Assembly (NCBI GenBank): GCA_949113215.1
Contig: CARZYU010000007.1
Coordinates: 1-29,216 of the forward strand
Origin: an uncultured Bacilli bacterium
Lineage (GTDB): Bacteria; Bacillota_I; Bacilli_A; RF39; UBA660
DNA: 29,216 nucleotides
Direction: 5' to 3'
In this document: in pieces, positions 14,434-21,045 of the stretch
Layout of the letters: every line of letters begins with the position of its first letter
Numbering within the stretch: the stretch's first letter is position 1
Translations under genes and position numbers: made by a program
The notes under the pieces: model-generated
Database searches by the model: none
What the model was told of the DNA's origin: nothing
Seen by the model: the letters and a program-made list of their open reading frames with translations, nothing else

Positions 14434-15138
14434 ATGAATGATAGAGAAAGAGGCAGTGCATTCGATGAAAATATGGTAACGTTATCCAATTGGGTTATGA
14501 ATTCCGTAACCGAAGAAGATCGACAACGTCTCTTCTATCGAATGTCAAAACAAATGAAATCCATTCACGAACATGGTGGTTATCTTGATCAAATGAATCC
14601 TTATACGATTCGTGTTAGTCGAGATGGTTCTTCCTTTTCCTTTCCAATTGAGGGGAATGCTACCAAAGAATTAAGGGAACAAAATATTTTTGATTTTGCT
14701 TGCTTGTCCGTGGCAGCTTATGCGAATTGTTTTCCTTACATTAACGAGTATACTAATATTCAAGGGTACAACCGTTTTATGAGAGAACATTACGAAGAGT
14801 TTGCAACGTTTCTTCCGGAAAAGGATACATTTTATTTTAAGGGAGTGATTCAAGGGGGAGATCGAGTTTATTATTCTGATTTCAGAGATCGTCTGCAGGA
14901 AGCCCTTTTAAAACAAGCGGGAGATGATTTGGATGGCGCTGTACGAGGAAGCCAGGAACTAACTGGTACAGGAAGAGCAAGATCTTATAGTACACCTCAA
15001 GGACGATTGCTATCGGAAAATGAAACCAATGATCTTGGAAATGCTGCATTTATGAAAACGATGGCTCTACCAGCCCTGTTATTTACCGTATTATTTTTAG
15101 GGTCACTTTTGGTATTTGGAATTTATTTTAGTTCATAA
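14434..15138 (+). CDS. Tail-anchored-type membrane protein of unknown function
   Basis: This 234-residue protein has one hydrophobic segment at the extreme C-terminus (about residues 206-232, ALPALLFTVLFLGSLLVFG), so the rest should face the cytoplasm if it is tail-anchored. The soluble part contains QMKSIHEHGGYLDQMNPY followed by a short beta-like stretch and IFDFACLSVAAYANC. This order weakly recalls the C-lobe of protein kinases (HxD-like loop, then a helix), but the invariant motifs are not intact and it may be coincidence. A Gly/Ser/Arg-rich linker (about 165-200) precedes the anchor. I chose ATG 14434 over GTG 14425 because the GTG is part of the Shine-Dalgarno AGGGTGA. It lies between the sigma factor and a large surface protein, where Bacillus has rpmGB. 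Confidence 0.8.
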   Translation: MNDRERGSAFDENMVTLSNWVMNSVTEEDRQRLFYRMSKQMKSIHEHGGYLDQMNPYTIRVSRDGSSFSFPIEGNATKELREQNIFDFACLSVAAYANCFPYINEYTNIQGYNRFMREHYEEFATFLPEKDTFYFKGVIQGGDRVYYSDFRDRLQEALLKQAGDDLDGAVRGSQELTGTGRARSYSTPQGRLLSENETNDLGNAAFMKTMALPALLFTVLFLGSLLVFGIYFSS

Positions 15139-15139
15139 T

Positions 15140-15150
15140 AATGATAAAAT
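15140..15150 (+). promoter_or_regulatory. Extended -10 element of the surface protein gene
   Basis: TGATAAAAT (core 15145-15150) lies directly after the previous gene's stop. The -35 region at 15122-15127 (TTTATT) is poor, so the extended -10 would carry recognition. Confidence 0.4.
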
Positions 15151-15174
15151 ATTTTTAGAATAGGAGTGAAAATA

Positions 15175-17097
15175 GTGGAAAAAGAAAAAATCGACCTGGG
15201 AGACGGAACTTTAGAAAATAAGAAGAAAAAGAAACGGATCAGAGTAAGAATTTTATCGATTTTATTGGTTCTCGTTCTTCTTTTAGGCTCTTCTTATGCT
15301 TTCTTTACTTTAACTAAAACAGGAGAAAAACAAAACATTATTAAAATTGGAAAACTCTCTTTGTCATTGAGCGAAGGAATTGATAGTGGAATCAAACTGG
15401 AAAATGCTGTTCCTACTACCATTGATAAAGGGCTTTCCGGAACGCCTTATCATTTTTCCATTACCAATGATGGAACGGTAGATGCTAATTATAATGTTTA
15501 TTTGGATAATACTGGTACAATCGAAGATCCGTTTATGTTCTATTATGCTTTGAAGAAAAACGGAAAAATTATTGTTCTTGATTACCTCAATTCCTTTGAT
15601 GTTTTGTCTTTTGGAGTGATAAGCCCTGGTGAAACAGTAGACTATGATTTATATATTTGGTTAGATTATAATGACGATGGAAGTAGTATTACGAGCGGGC
15701 AATATTACCAAGGGACCATCCGCGTGGAATCTACTCAACAAAGAGTTCAGAAGTTATCAGATTATATCAAACGTGCTTGTGATGGAACGAATAATTGCAT
15801 GAACGAATCGGATGGTTTTACGTATTTTAAACAGAATTACTATGGATCGGACACTACGAAAAAATATATTTGGTATTCTGGAAAGTTATGGCTTGTTACG
15901 GGTTATGATTCGGATGGAAATGTTGAAAGTTGGTTGAATGAAGAGTTCCTTCCGACTTTAGATAATTATCAGAAGTATTTGGTAGTAGACTATTCTTGGA
16001 ATTATTCTACACTTTCCTCTACGGGAGCACAGTATCAAACTCCAATTGGAAAGGAAACGATTGTCAAGTCACCAGTTGGATTATTAAATACCTGGGACGT
16101 TTTTCAAGCTTCGGATGGAGATAATTCTATGACGGGAGCGGATACAATCATATCAGGTAATATAGGAGGGAGTCACTACTATCTTGGAAATGCCAATTTA
16201 GAAGGCAAGGTTGCCGTAGCGGGTTCAGGACTCATTTCTTATGGTCTTTACGAGTTGGGAAGTACAACGATGCCTGGAGTGACTCCTTCCGTCGTATTCA
16301 ATAAAAATGCCAAGGTGGCGTCTGGTATAGGAACAAAGGAGAATCCTTATCTTTTGGATGGAACCATATCAACTGGAAGCGGTTATCTATTGAATAGCGT
16401 TCCAAGCGGTTCTTATGTTGCCCTAGGAAATGGGTTAAATTATTCTTATCGTATTAGTAGAGTGGAAAATGGGCTAACAAAAGTGACGTCTACGTATCCT
16501 TTGATGGTAAAAAAAGTGACAGACACTTCTGAAGATTATAATAATTTAATTGTATACCGAACGGGAACTGCGCAAGCGAATGCTACTAATACCTTCTATT
16601 ATCGAACTTATGCCTATCTTGTGGGTTCTACTGAATTAAACTATGATGCGACTTCTAAAAATTATCCCTTGGCTTACTTTTTAAATCAAGATTTCTTGGG
16701 CTTGTTAAATGGATATTTTTCTATAGAAGACCTTAACTTTATTGCGACGAATCGAAAATGGTATCTTAATTCGGTTTCTTCTACGGAAAGTTACAAGAAT
16801 GCACTCGGTACTTCTGGAACAGCAGTTACTGCTACAGTTGGATTGCCAAGTCTTGCAGAAAGAAGCTGGGACTTGGAATCCCATCCTTTGGTTTCAAGTA
16901 CAAATGGAGGATACCGCAATATGCTTATGACCCATAATGGCACACAGTTTTATTATTTTAATCCAAAACATACTTCTGGTTCCTTTGCAACAGTGATTCC
17001 TTCGTTCTATTTAAAAGAAAATGTTGTGATTAAGAGTGGAAGAGGAACGAAAAATGATCCTTACATATTGAGACTCGCAAATCCCGATGAGTATTGA
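15175..17097 (+). CDS. Large TasA-like surface protein with two repeated modules
   Basis: This 640-residue exported protein is of unknown function. A polybasic stretch (KKKKKRIRVR, 16-25) precedes one hydrophobic segment (26-42) ending GSSYAFF, then TLTKTGEKQNIIKIGKLSL, the pattern of TasA/camelysin-like proteins. Residues about 60-190 form a beta-rich domain. Two modules follow (about 194-395 and 396-636) with matching landmarks in the same order: WLNEEFL/FLNQDFL, VGLLNTWD/VGLPSLAERSWD, HYYLGN/FYYFNP, PSVVFNKN/PSFYLKEN, GTKENPYLL/GTKNDPYIL. No LPXTG, lipobox or C-terminal anchor is visible. The GTG at 15175 is preferred over the GTG at 15166, which lies inside the Shine-Dalgarno AGGAGTG. A terminator follows. 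Confidence 0.82.
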   Translation: MEKEKIDLGDGTLENKKKKKRIRVRILSILLVLVLLLGSSYAFFTLTKTGEKQNIIKIGKLSLSLSEGIDSGIKLENAVPTTIDKGLSGTPYHFSITNDGTVDANYNVYLDNTGTIEDPFMFYYALKKNGKIIVLDYLNSFDVLSFGVISPGETVDYDLYIWLDYNDDGSSITSGQYYQGTIRVESTQQRVQKLSDYIKRACDGTNNCMNESDGFTYFKQNYYGSDTTKKYIWYSGKLWLVTGYDSDGNVESWLNEEFLPTLDNYQKYLVVDYSWNYSTLSSTGAQYQTPIGKETIVKSPVGLLNTWDVFQASDGDNSMTGADTIISGNIGGSHYYLGNANLEGKVAVAGSGLISYGLYELGSTTMPGVTPSVVFNKNAKVASGIGTKENPYLLDGTISTGSGYLLNSVPSGSYVALGNGLNYSYRISRVENGLTKVTSTYPLMVKKVTDTSEDYNNLIVYRTGTAQANATNTFYYRTYAYLVGSTELNYDATSKNYPLAYFLNQDFLGLLNGYFSIEDLNFIATNRKWYLNSVSSTESYKNALGTSGTAVTATVGLPSLAERSWDLESHPLVSSTNGGYRNMLMTHNGTQFYYFNPKHTSGSFATVIPSFYLKENVVIKSGRGTKNDPYILRLANPDEY

Positions 17098-17143
17098 TAC
17101 ACAAATCTCTATTGTCTAAAAAGGATATCATGTTGAATGAGAG

Positions 17144-17173
17144 AAAGATTCAATTTTTCAATTGAATCTTTTT
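17144..17173 (+). terminator. Intrinsic terminator of the surface protein gene
   Basis: A perfect 12-bp stem (17144-17155 with 17160-17171) with a TTTC loop ends in a T-run. It closes the sigma-linked module before the secE promoter. Confidence 0.85.
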
Positions 17174-17184
17174 GTATGAAAAGA

Positions 17185-17213
17185 TTGACGAAAGAAGAGA
17201 AGTGTGTTATTTT
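17185..17213 (+). promoter_or_regulatory. Promoter of secE-nusG
   Basis: TTGACG (17185-17190), a 17-base spacer and an extended -10 TGTTATTTT (core 17208-17213). It lies just after the preceding terminator and gives a leader of about 60 bases. No rpmG (L33) frame lies in this interval (17098-17277). Confidence 0.6.
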
Positions 17214-17277
17214 AATGGTGACACAGAAAAGTGTTTTTATTTTGATTTAAAAACATAAAATAAGGAAAGGTGAGAAT

Positions 17278-17508
17278 ATGGCTAAAACGAAGCAAAATAA
17301 GAAAGAAAAAAGAGAAAAGGGATCTTTATTAAGTCGTCTTGCCACTTGGTTTGTAGGTTTAAAGAAAGAGTTTAAAAGGATTCATTTCCCAAGTAAGAAG
17401 GAAATGGTAAAGTATTCTTTTGCTACAATTATCTTCATTGTTTTCTTTGCCTTATTCTTTTATGCAATTGATGTATTGTTTGCATTATTGCAGTCATTAG
17501 GAAGGTAG
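17278..17508 (+). CDS. secE: Preprotein translocase subunit SecE
   Basis: SecE is an essential clamp subunit of the SecYEG protein-export channel in the membrane. The 76-residue protein has a Lys-rich N-terminus (about 1-20), the amphipathic cytoplasmic helix with the family signature FVGLKKEFKRIHFPSKKEM, and a single membrane segment (about 45-70). This is the short, one-helix form of most bacteria. AAGGTGAG precedes ATG 17278. It lies directly upstream of nusG as in almost all bacteria. rpmGB (ribosomal protein L33), which usually precedes secE in Firmicutes, is missing here; the surface protein gene occupies that side. Confidence 0.96.
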   Translation: MAKTKQNKKEKREKGSLLSRLATWFVGLKKEFKRIHFPSKKEMVKYSFATIIFIVFFALFFYAIDVLFALLQSLGR

Positions 17509-17517
17509 GGGATCGTT

Positions 17518-18051
17518 ATGGAGAAACAATGGTATGTTGTCAATACGTATTCAGGACATGAGAACAAGGTAAAAGAAAAATTAGAGATGCGTGCAGAATC
17601 GATGGATATGCAGGAATACATCTATCGAGTCATCGTTCCAGAGCAGACAGAAGTGGAAGTGAAAGATGGCGTTCAGAAGGAAAAGAAGAAAAAGATGTTT
17701 CCAGGATATGTTTTAGTGGAAATGGTAATGAGCGATGAGGCTTGGTATGTTGTGCGTAATACTCCAGGTGTTACAGGATTTATTGGATCATCTGGAAAGG
17801 GTGCAAAACCAACGCCACTTCAACCTTATGAGGTTGATCATATTTTAAATAGTATGGGAATTTCTAGACTTGATGTCGATAAGGAATTGACCGAAGGAAC
17901 AAAGGTCAAGATCATTGCTGGACCATTCACTGGAATGTTTGGTACGATCGAGGAGATCGATTTGCCGAATCAAAAGATTATGCTTTCGGTTGATTTGTTT
18001 GGACAAGAGACTTCAGTAGAAGTAGAACTTTCTCAAATAGAAAAAGCTTAA
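17518..18051 (+). CDS. nusG: Transcription termination/antitermination protein NusG
   Basis: NusG binds elongating RNA polymerase and adjusts pausing, termination and coupling to translation. The NGN domain (residues 1 to about 105) opens QWYVVNTYSGHENKVKEKL and contains MFPGYVLVEM and RNTPGVTGFIG, which form the polymerase-contacting face. The C-terminal KOW domain contains GTKVKIIAGPFTGMFGTIEEID (shown in short form: VKIIAGPFTG). The length of 177 residues is normal. It starts 9 bases after secE and is followed by a new promoter for rplK, the standard arrangement. Confidence 0.98.
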   Translation: MEKQWYVVNTYSGHENKVKEKLEMRAESMDMQEYIYRVIVPEQTEVEVKDGVQKEKKKKMFPGYVLVEMVMSDEAWYVVRNTPGVTGFIGSSGKGAKPTPLQPYEVDHILNSMGISRLDVDKELTEGTKVKIIAGPFTGMFGTIEEIDLPNQKIMLSVDLFGQETSVEVELSQIEKA

Positions 18052-18057
18052 AAAAGA

Positions 18058-18086
18058 TTGCATTTCAAAAAGGAGTATGTTATTAT
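18058..18086 (+). promoter_or_regulatory. Promoter of rplK
   Basis: TTGCAT (18058-18063), a 17-base spacer and an extended -10 TGTTATTAT (core 18081-18086). It starts a leader of about 105 bases before rplK. Confidence 0.6.
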
Positions 18087-18091
18087 TTAGG

Positions 18092-18198
18092 GGCTATATG
18101 TTTCATATAGATCAAGTGGGAGGCAAAGCTTTTAAGTAAGCGGATAAATAAGCTAATAGGACCACTCACGAAAACAAAAAATATAGGAGGTGTTTTTC
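18092..18198 (+). ncRNA. rplK leader with probable ribosomal protein L1 binding site
   Basis: A perfect hairpin (18094-18100 with 18104-18110) is followed by GTGGGAGG (18116-18123) and, some 45 bases later, ACCACTCACG just upstream of the Shine-Dalgarno. The GTGGGAGG...ACCAC arrangement recalls the L11-L1 operon leaders of Firmicutes, where L1 represses translation. The L1 role is inferred from this resemblance and from a second copy before rplA. Confidence 0.6.
18185..18192 (+). promoter_or_regulatory. Shine-Dalgarno that decides the rplK start
   Basis: AGGAGGTG overlaps the alternative GTG at 18190 and is properly spaced for GTG 18199. Confidence 0.75.
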
Positions 18199-18780
18199 GT
18201 GGCAAAAGAAGTTGTTCGGAAAATTAAATTGCAAATTCCAGCAGGAAAAGCAACACCAGCTCCACCAGTTGGAACGGTTTTAGGACCTGCAGGAATCAAC
18301 TTACAAGAGTTTTGTACAAAGTACAATGACGCAACACGCGACAAGATGGGAGATATTTTACCAGTTGAAATTAGTGTCTATGATGATAGAAGTTTCGACT
18401 TTATTATTAAAACTCCACCAACAGGATTCTTATTAAAGAAATATGCAAAAATTGCGAAGGGATCTGTTAAGGGTGCAAATCAAATTGTAGCGACTCTTAC
18501 CAAAGAACAAATTCGTGAAATTGCAGAAATCAAGTTACCTGACTTGAACTGCTACGATGTCGAAGCAGCAATGAAGATTGTCGAAGGAACTGCTAGAAAC
18601 ATGGGAATCGCTGTTAAGGGTGTCAACGATCAAGAATTAGCTGAACAAGCCAAGGAAGCAGCAGAAGAAGAAAAAGAAATGGCTGCAAGAGAAGCTGAGC
18701 TGGAAGAGATGGAAGCTGAAGTTGGTCAAGCTACACCTGAAGTTGAAGTAACAACTGAGAAGACTGAAGAAGCAGAATAA
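18199..18780 (+). CDS. rplK: Ribosomal protein L11 with acidic C-terminal extension
   Basis: L11 (uL11) forms the base of the GTPase-associated centre on the large subunit. The N-terminal domain contains the proline-rich IPAGKATPAPPVGTVLGP, and the C-terminal rRNA-binding domain contains GSVKGANQIVATLTKEQ and VEGTARNMGI. The standard protein ends near residue 141. Here about 52 more residues follow, strongly acidic and Ala/Glu-rich (about 142-193), probably a charged helix or disordered tail. I chose GTG 18199 over GTG 18190 because AGGAGGTG (18185-18192) is the Shine-Dalgarno, 6 bases away, and the protein then begins MAKEVV as usual. The total of 193 residues is unusually long. Confidence 0.96.
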   Translation: MAKEVVRKIKLQIPAGKATPAPPVGTVLGPAGINLQEFCTKYNDATRDKMGDILPVEISVYDDRSFDFIIKTPPTGFLLKKYAKIAKGSVKGANQIVATLTKEQIREIAEIKLPDLNCYDVEAAMKIVEGTARNMGIAVKGVNDQELAEQAKEAAEEEKEMAAREAELEEMEAEVGQATPEVEVTTEKTEEAE

Positions 18781-18784
18781 TAAA

Positions 18785-18832
18785 TAGGTATTTTGCCTAT
18801 GTGGGAGGATCCGCATTCCACACATACCACAT
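18785..18832 (+). promoter_or_regulatory. Second probable L1 site ahead of rplA
   Basis: A small hairpin (18785-18789 with 18795-18799) is followed by GTGGGAGG (18801-18808) and ACCACAT (18826-18832), right before the rplA Shine-Dalgarno. It repeats the landmarks of the rplK leader. Confidence 0.5.
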
Positions 18833-18847
18833 AAGGAGGAAAATGTT

Positions 18848-19546
18848 ATGAAAAAGAGAAGTAAGAAATATACAGAAGCCGTTTCGAAAGTAGAAAAGAA
18901 TAAGGCTTATACGAAAGAAGAAGCAGTTAAGTTAGTAAAAGAGACTTCTATTACATCATTCGATGCTTCTGTTGAAGTAGCGATTCGTTTGAATCTCGAT
19001 ACGAAGAAGGCAGATCAACAATTGCGTGGCGCAATTGTGTTACCAAAAGGAACTGGTAAGACGACTCGTGTATTGGTTGTTGCTCGTGGACCAAAAGCAA
19101 CAGAAGCAAAAGAAGCTGGTGCTGATTACGTTGGAGATACTGATATTCTTGAAAAGATTGAAAAAGAAAATTGGTTTGAATTCGACGTTATGATTGCTAC
19201 TCCAGATATGATGCCGCTTCTTGGTAAATTAGGACGTGTGTTAGGACCAAAAGGGCTTATGCCAAATCCTAAAACAGGAACGGTAACCTTAGAAGTAGCA
19301 AAAGCAGTTGCGGAAGCAAAAGCTGGACGTGTCGAATATCGTACGGATAGTTTTGGTAACGTTCATGGAATCGTTGGAAAAGCATCATTCAGTGAAGAAG
19401 ACTTACTTGAAAACTTAAATGCTTTTGTTTCAACTATCTTGAAAGTAAAACCATCGACAGCAAAAGGAGAATATGTTAAAAACATTTCCATTACTTCAAC
19501 GATGGGGCCTGGAATTAAAATTGCATTAAATTCTTTTGACAAATAA
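18848..19546 (+). CDS. rplA: Ribosomal protein L1
   Basis: L1 (uL1) forms the L1 stalk near the ribosomal E site and also acts as translational repressor of the L11-L1 mRNA. Diagnostic segments are YTKEEAVKLVKE, a basic LRGAIVLPKGTGKT, and MPNPKTGTVT in domain II (within LGPKGLMPNPKTGTVT). The C-terminal FVSTILKVKPSTAKGEYVK closes domain I. The 232 residues are normal. AAGGAGG precedes ATG 18848. The last codons carry the promoter for rplJ, so rplKA and rplJL form linked but separately promoted units. Confidence 0.97.
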   Translation: MKKRSKKYTEAVSKVEKNKAYTKEEAVKLVKETSITSFDASVEVAIRLNLDTKKADQQLRGAIVLPKGTGKTTRVLVVARGPKATEAKEAGADYVGDTDILEKIEKENWFEFDVMIATPDMMPLLGKLGRVLGPKGLMPNPKTGTVTLEVAKAVAEAKAGRVEYRTDSFGNVHGIVGKASFSEEDLLENLNAFVSTILKVKPSTAKGEYVKNISITSTMGPGIKIALNSFDK

Positions 19547-19563
19547 TCATAGTATGATATAAT
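19536..19563 (+). promoter_or_regulatory. Promoter of rplJ-rplL
   Basis: TTGACA (19536-19541), a 16-base spacer and an extended -10 TGATATAAT (core 19558-19563). It overlaps the last codons and stop of rplA and is one of the best consensus matches in the window. Confidence 0.8.
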
Positions 19564-19569
19564 AAATAC

Positions 19570-19700
19570 GAATTTGTGGTGCCATAGACAGTAGGTGATA
19601 AGTAAATCCTACCGAGGAACTAACTTGTAAAAAGGTTCTTCTGTCTTGGACAAAAGGACCTTTTGTTATGGTATCAAAGAAAGGAAGAAGGTGAAATTCT
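19570..19700 (+). ncRNA. rplJ leader (L10-type autoregulatory leader)
   Basis: The leader can fold as the known L10 leader: AGACAG (19586-19591) with CTGTCT (19641-19646), GTAGG (19591-19595) with CCTAC (19608-19612), and 19615-19620 with 19635-19640. Downstream, 19650-19656 pairs with 19660-19666. An alternative pairing of 19630-19636 with 19658-19664 would exclude this last stem, which suits attenuation or repression by the L10-L12 complex. Confidence 0.7.
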
Positions 19701-20192
19701 ATGGCAAGTGCTAAAATTTTAGCAGCGAAGCAGGAGACAATTGATGAAATTAAATCTTGTGTCGAGGGAGCTTCTACGATCGTCCTATTCGATTACCGTG
19801 GTCTTACCGATGGGGAAACCAAAGAATTGAGACGTGCTCTTCGTGAGTCTGGGTCAGATTACAAAGTTTATAAGAATACTTTAATGGCTCGTGCATTTAA
19901 CGATTTATCGATCGATTTAAATGAAGCATTGGCAGGCCCTAGTGCATTGGCATTTGGAACTGATCAAATTGCTCCAATTAAAGCTTTGACGGACTTTGCT
20001 AAAACACATCCATCTTTGGTTTTAAAAGTTGGTATGGTTGATGGTGAAAAAGCTGATCAATCAAAATTAAAGGAATATGCAACAATCCCATCAAGAGAAG
20101 GATTGCTTACAATGCTTGCTGGTGGTATGATTGCAATACCAAGAGATTTGTCAATTTGCTTAAATCTCTATGCAGAACAAAAAGAAAATTAA
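19701..20192 (+). CDS. rplJ: Ribosomal protein L10
   Basis: L10 (uL10) anchors the L7/L12 stalk to the large subunit. The N-terminal rRNA-binding domain shows STIVLFDYRGLTDGETKELR and a basic VYKNTLMARAF. The middle contains GPSALAFG, and the C-terminal helix that binds L12 dimers ends SICLNLYAEQ. The 163 residues are normal. ATG 19701 follows AAGGTGAA after the long leader. rplL starts 29 bases later with its own strong Shine-Dalgarno, which fits the higher demand for L12. Confidence 0.97.
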   Translation: MASAKILAAKQETIDEIKSCVEGASTIVLFDYRGLTDGETKELRRALRESGSDYKVYKNTLMARAFNDLSIDLNEALAGPSALAFGTDQIAPIKALTDFAKTHPSLVLKVGMVDGEKADQSKLKEYATIPSREGLLTMLAGGMIAIPRDLSICLNLYAEQKEN

Positions 20193-20221
20193 TTTAGAAA
20201 ATATGGAAGGAGAAAAAGAAA

Positions 20222-20599
20222 ATGGCTAAATTAAACAAGGAAGACTTTATTGCTTCTTTAAAAGAAATGAATCTTTTAGAAATTAAAGAGTTAGTAGACG
20301 CTATGAAGGAGGAATTTGGAGTAGATCCATCTGCTGTTGCAGTTGCTGCTCCAGGAGCTGCTGCCGCTGGTGCTGCTGATGAAGGATCTAGCACAGTAAA
20401 CGTAGTATTAGCTGATGCTGGTGCTGCTAAAGTTGCAGTTATCAAAGTAATTCGTGAAATTACTGGACTTGGATTAAAAGAATCTAAGGACATTGCAGAT
20501 GCTGCTGGCTCTGTTGTAAAAGAAAACGTTTCAAAAGATGAAGCAAATGATATTAAAGCTAAGCTTGAAGAAGCTGGAGCTACAGTTGAATTTAAGTAA
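20222..20599 (+). CDS. rplL: Ribosomal protein L7/L12
   Basis: L12 (bL12) is the flexible stalk protein that recruits translation GTPases and is present in multiple copies per ribosome. The N-terminal dimerisation helix (about 1-33) contains LLEIKELVDAMKEEFGVD. An Ala/Gly-rich hinge (about 38-55) follows, then the C-terminal globular domain with KVAVIKVIREITGLGLKE and KDIADAAG, the factor-binding face. The 125 residues are normal. GGAGAAA precedes ATG 20222. A hairpin terminator follows the gene. Confidence 0.98.
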   Translation: MAKLNKEDFIASLKEMNLLEIKELVDAMKEEFGVDPSAVAVAAPGAAAAGAADEGSSTVNVVLADAGAAKVAVIKVIREITGLGLKESKDIADAAGSVVKENVSKDEANDIKAKLEEAGATVEFK

Positions 20600-20623
20600 T
20601 TCATAAGAAAAATAATTAATATA

Positions 20624-20660
20624 GAAAGAAGTATTCAAGATTTGGGATGCTTCTTTTCTT
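20624..20660 (+). terminator. Terminator or attenuator after rplL
   Basis: A stem of about 13 bp with several G-U pairs (20624-20636 with 20645-20657) and an 8-base loop is followed by C-T-T-T-T. It separates rplL from the small gene and rpoBC. Confidence 0.6.
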
Positions 20661-20677
20661 TTGAAAGGAAAAGAAAA

Positions 20678-20920
20678 ATGGAAAACAATTATAGACAATT
20701 ACAAAGAGAAATTTTAGAAAGGAATTTGATTTCAAGTGATTATGATGTTGCTAGAACTTGTCTTGAGATTAAGGGATCATCGGATATTACAGCTTTAGCA
20801 TCTTCTTATCAAATCCCAGAGCCTATCGTTTATGAATTTATTACTTGTCTTGGTGCTTTATTAGGACAAGATGAAGATTTTCGGCGGATAACAACGAGAC
20901 AGTTAGTGAAAAGAAAATAG
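20678..20920 (+). CDS. Small protein of unknown function between rplL and ybxB
   Basis: I do not recognise this 80-residue protein. It is soluble, with an alternating acidic/basic helical look: NYRQLQREILERNLI, then DVARTCLEIKGSSDITALAS, and a C-terminal QLVKRK. The segment ITALASSYQIPEPIVYEFITCLG has the rhythm of a helix-turn-helix (Ala at the first-helix end, a turn, then a recognition-like helix), so a small DNA-binding protein is possible but unproven. I chose ATG 20678; the upstream in-frame TTG at 20642 lies within the rplL terminator hairpin. GAAAGGAA precedes the ATG. It lies behind that hairpin and could be expressed by read-through. Confidence 0.7.
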   Translation: MENNYRQLQREILERNLISSDYDVARTCLEIKGSSDITALASSYQIPEPIVYEFITCLGALLGQDEDFRRITTRQLVKRK

Positions 20921-20942
20921 GTTTTTTCATCCATTATGAGTC

Positions 20943-20971
20943 TTGACAGAAATTCTGATTTAAGGTATAAT
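20943..20971 (+). promoter_or_regulatory. Consensus promoter ahead of ybxB-rpoBC
   Basis: A perfect TTGACA (20943-20948), a 17-base spacer and a perfect TATAAT (20966-20971). The transcript should begin near 20976-20979, a few bases before a strong hairpin. Confidence 0.85.
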
Positions 20972-20985
20972 CTTCATTACGAGAG

Positions 20986-21029
20986 GAGCTAACTATTGAT
21001 TGTAGTGAATAGTTAGCTCTTTACTTTTT
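20986..21029 (+). terminator. Attenuator hairpin in the ybxB leader
   Basis: A perfect 12-bp stem (20986-20997 with 21008-21019) with a 10-base loop is followed by tttactttttat. It resembles an intrinsic terminator, placed directly after the consensus promoter and before the ybxB start. Confidence 0.7.
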
Positions 21030-21045
21030 ATATAGGGATGATGGA

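Noticed and set aside
17098..17277. A hidden rpmG (L33) gene before secE
   Set aside because: No frame with the short Cys-containing L33 pattern exists; the interval holds a terminator and a promoter.
20642..20677. N-terminal extension of the small gene from TTG 20642
   Set aside because: This stretch is the terminator hairpin after rplL and has no Shine-Dalgarno; ATG 20678 fits better.
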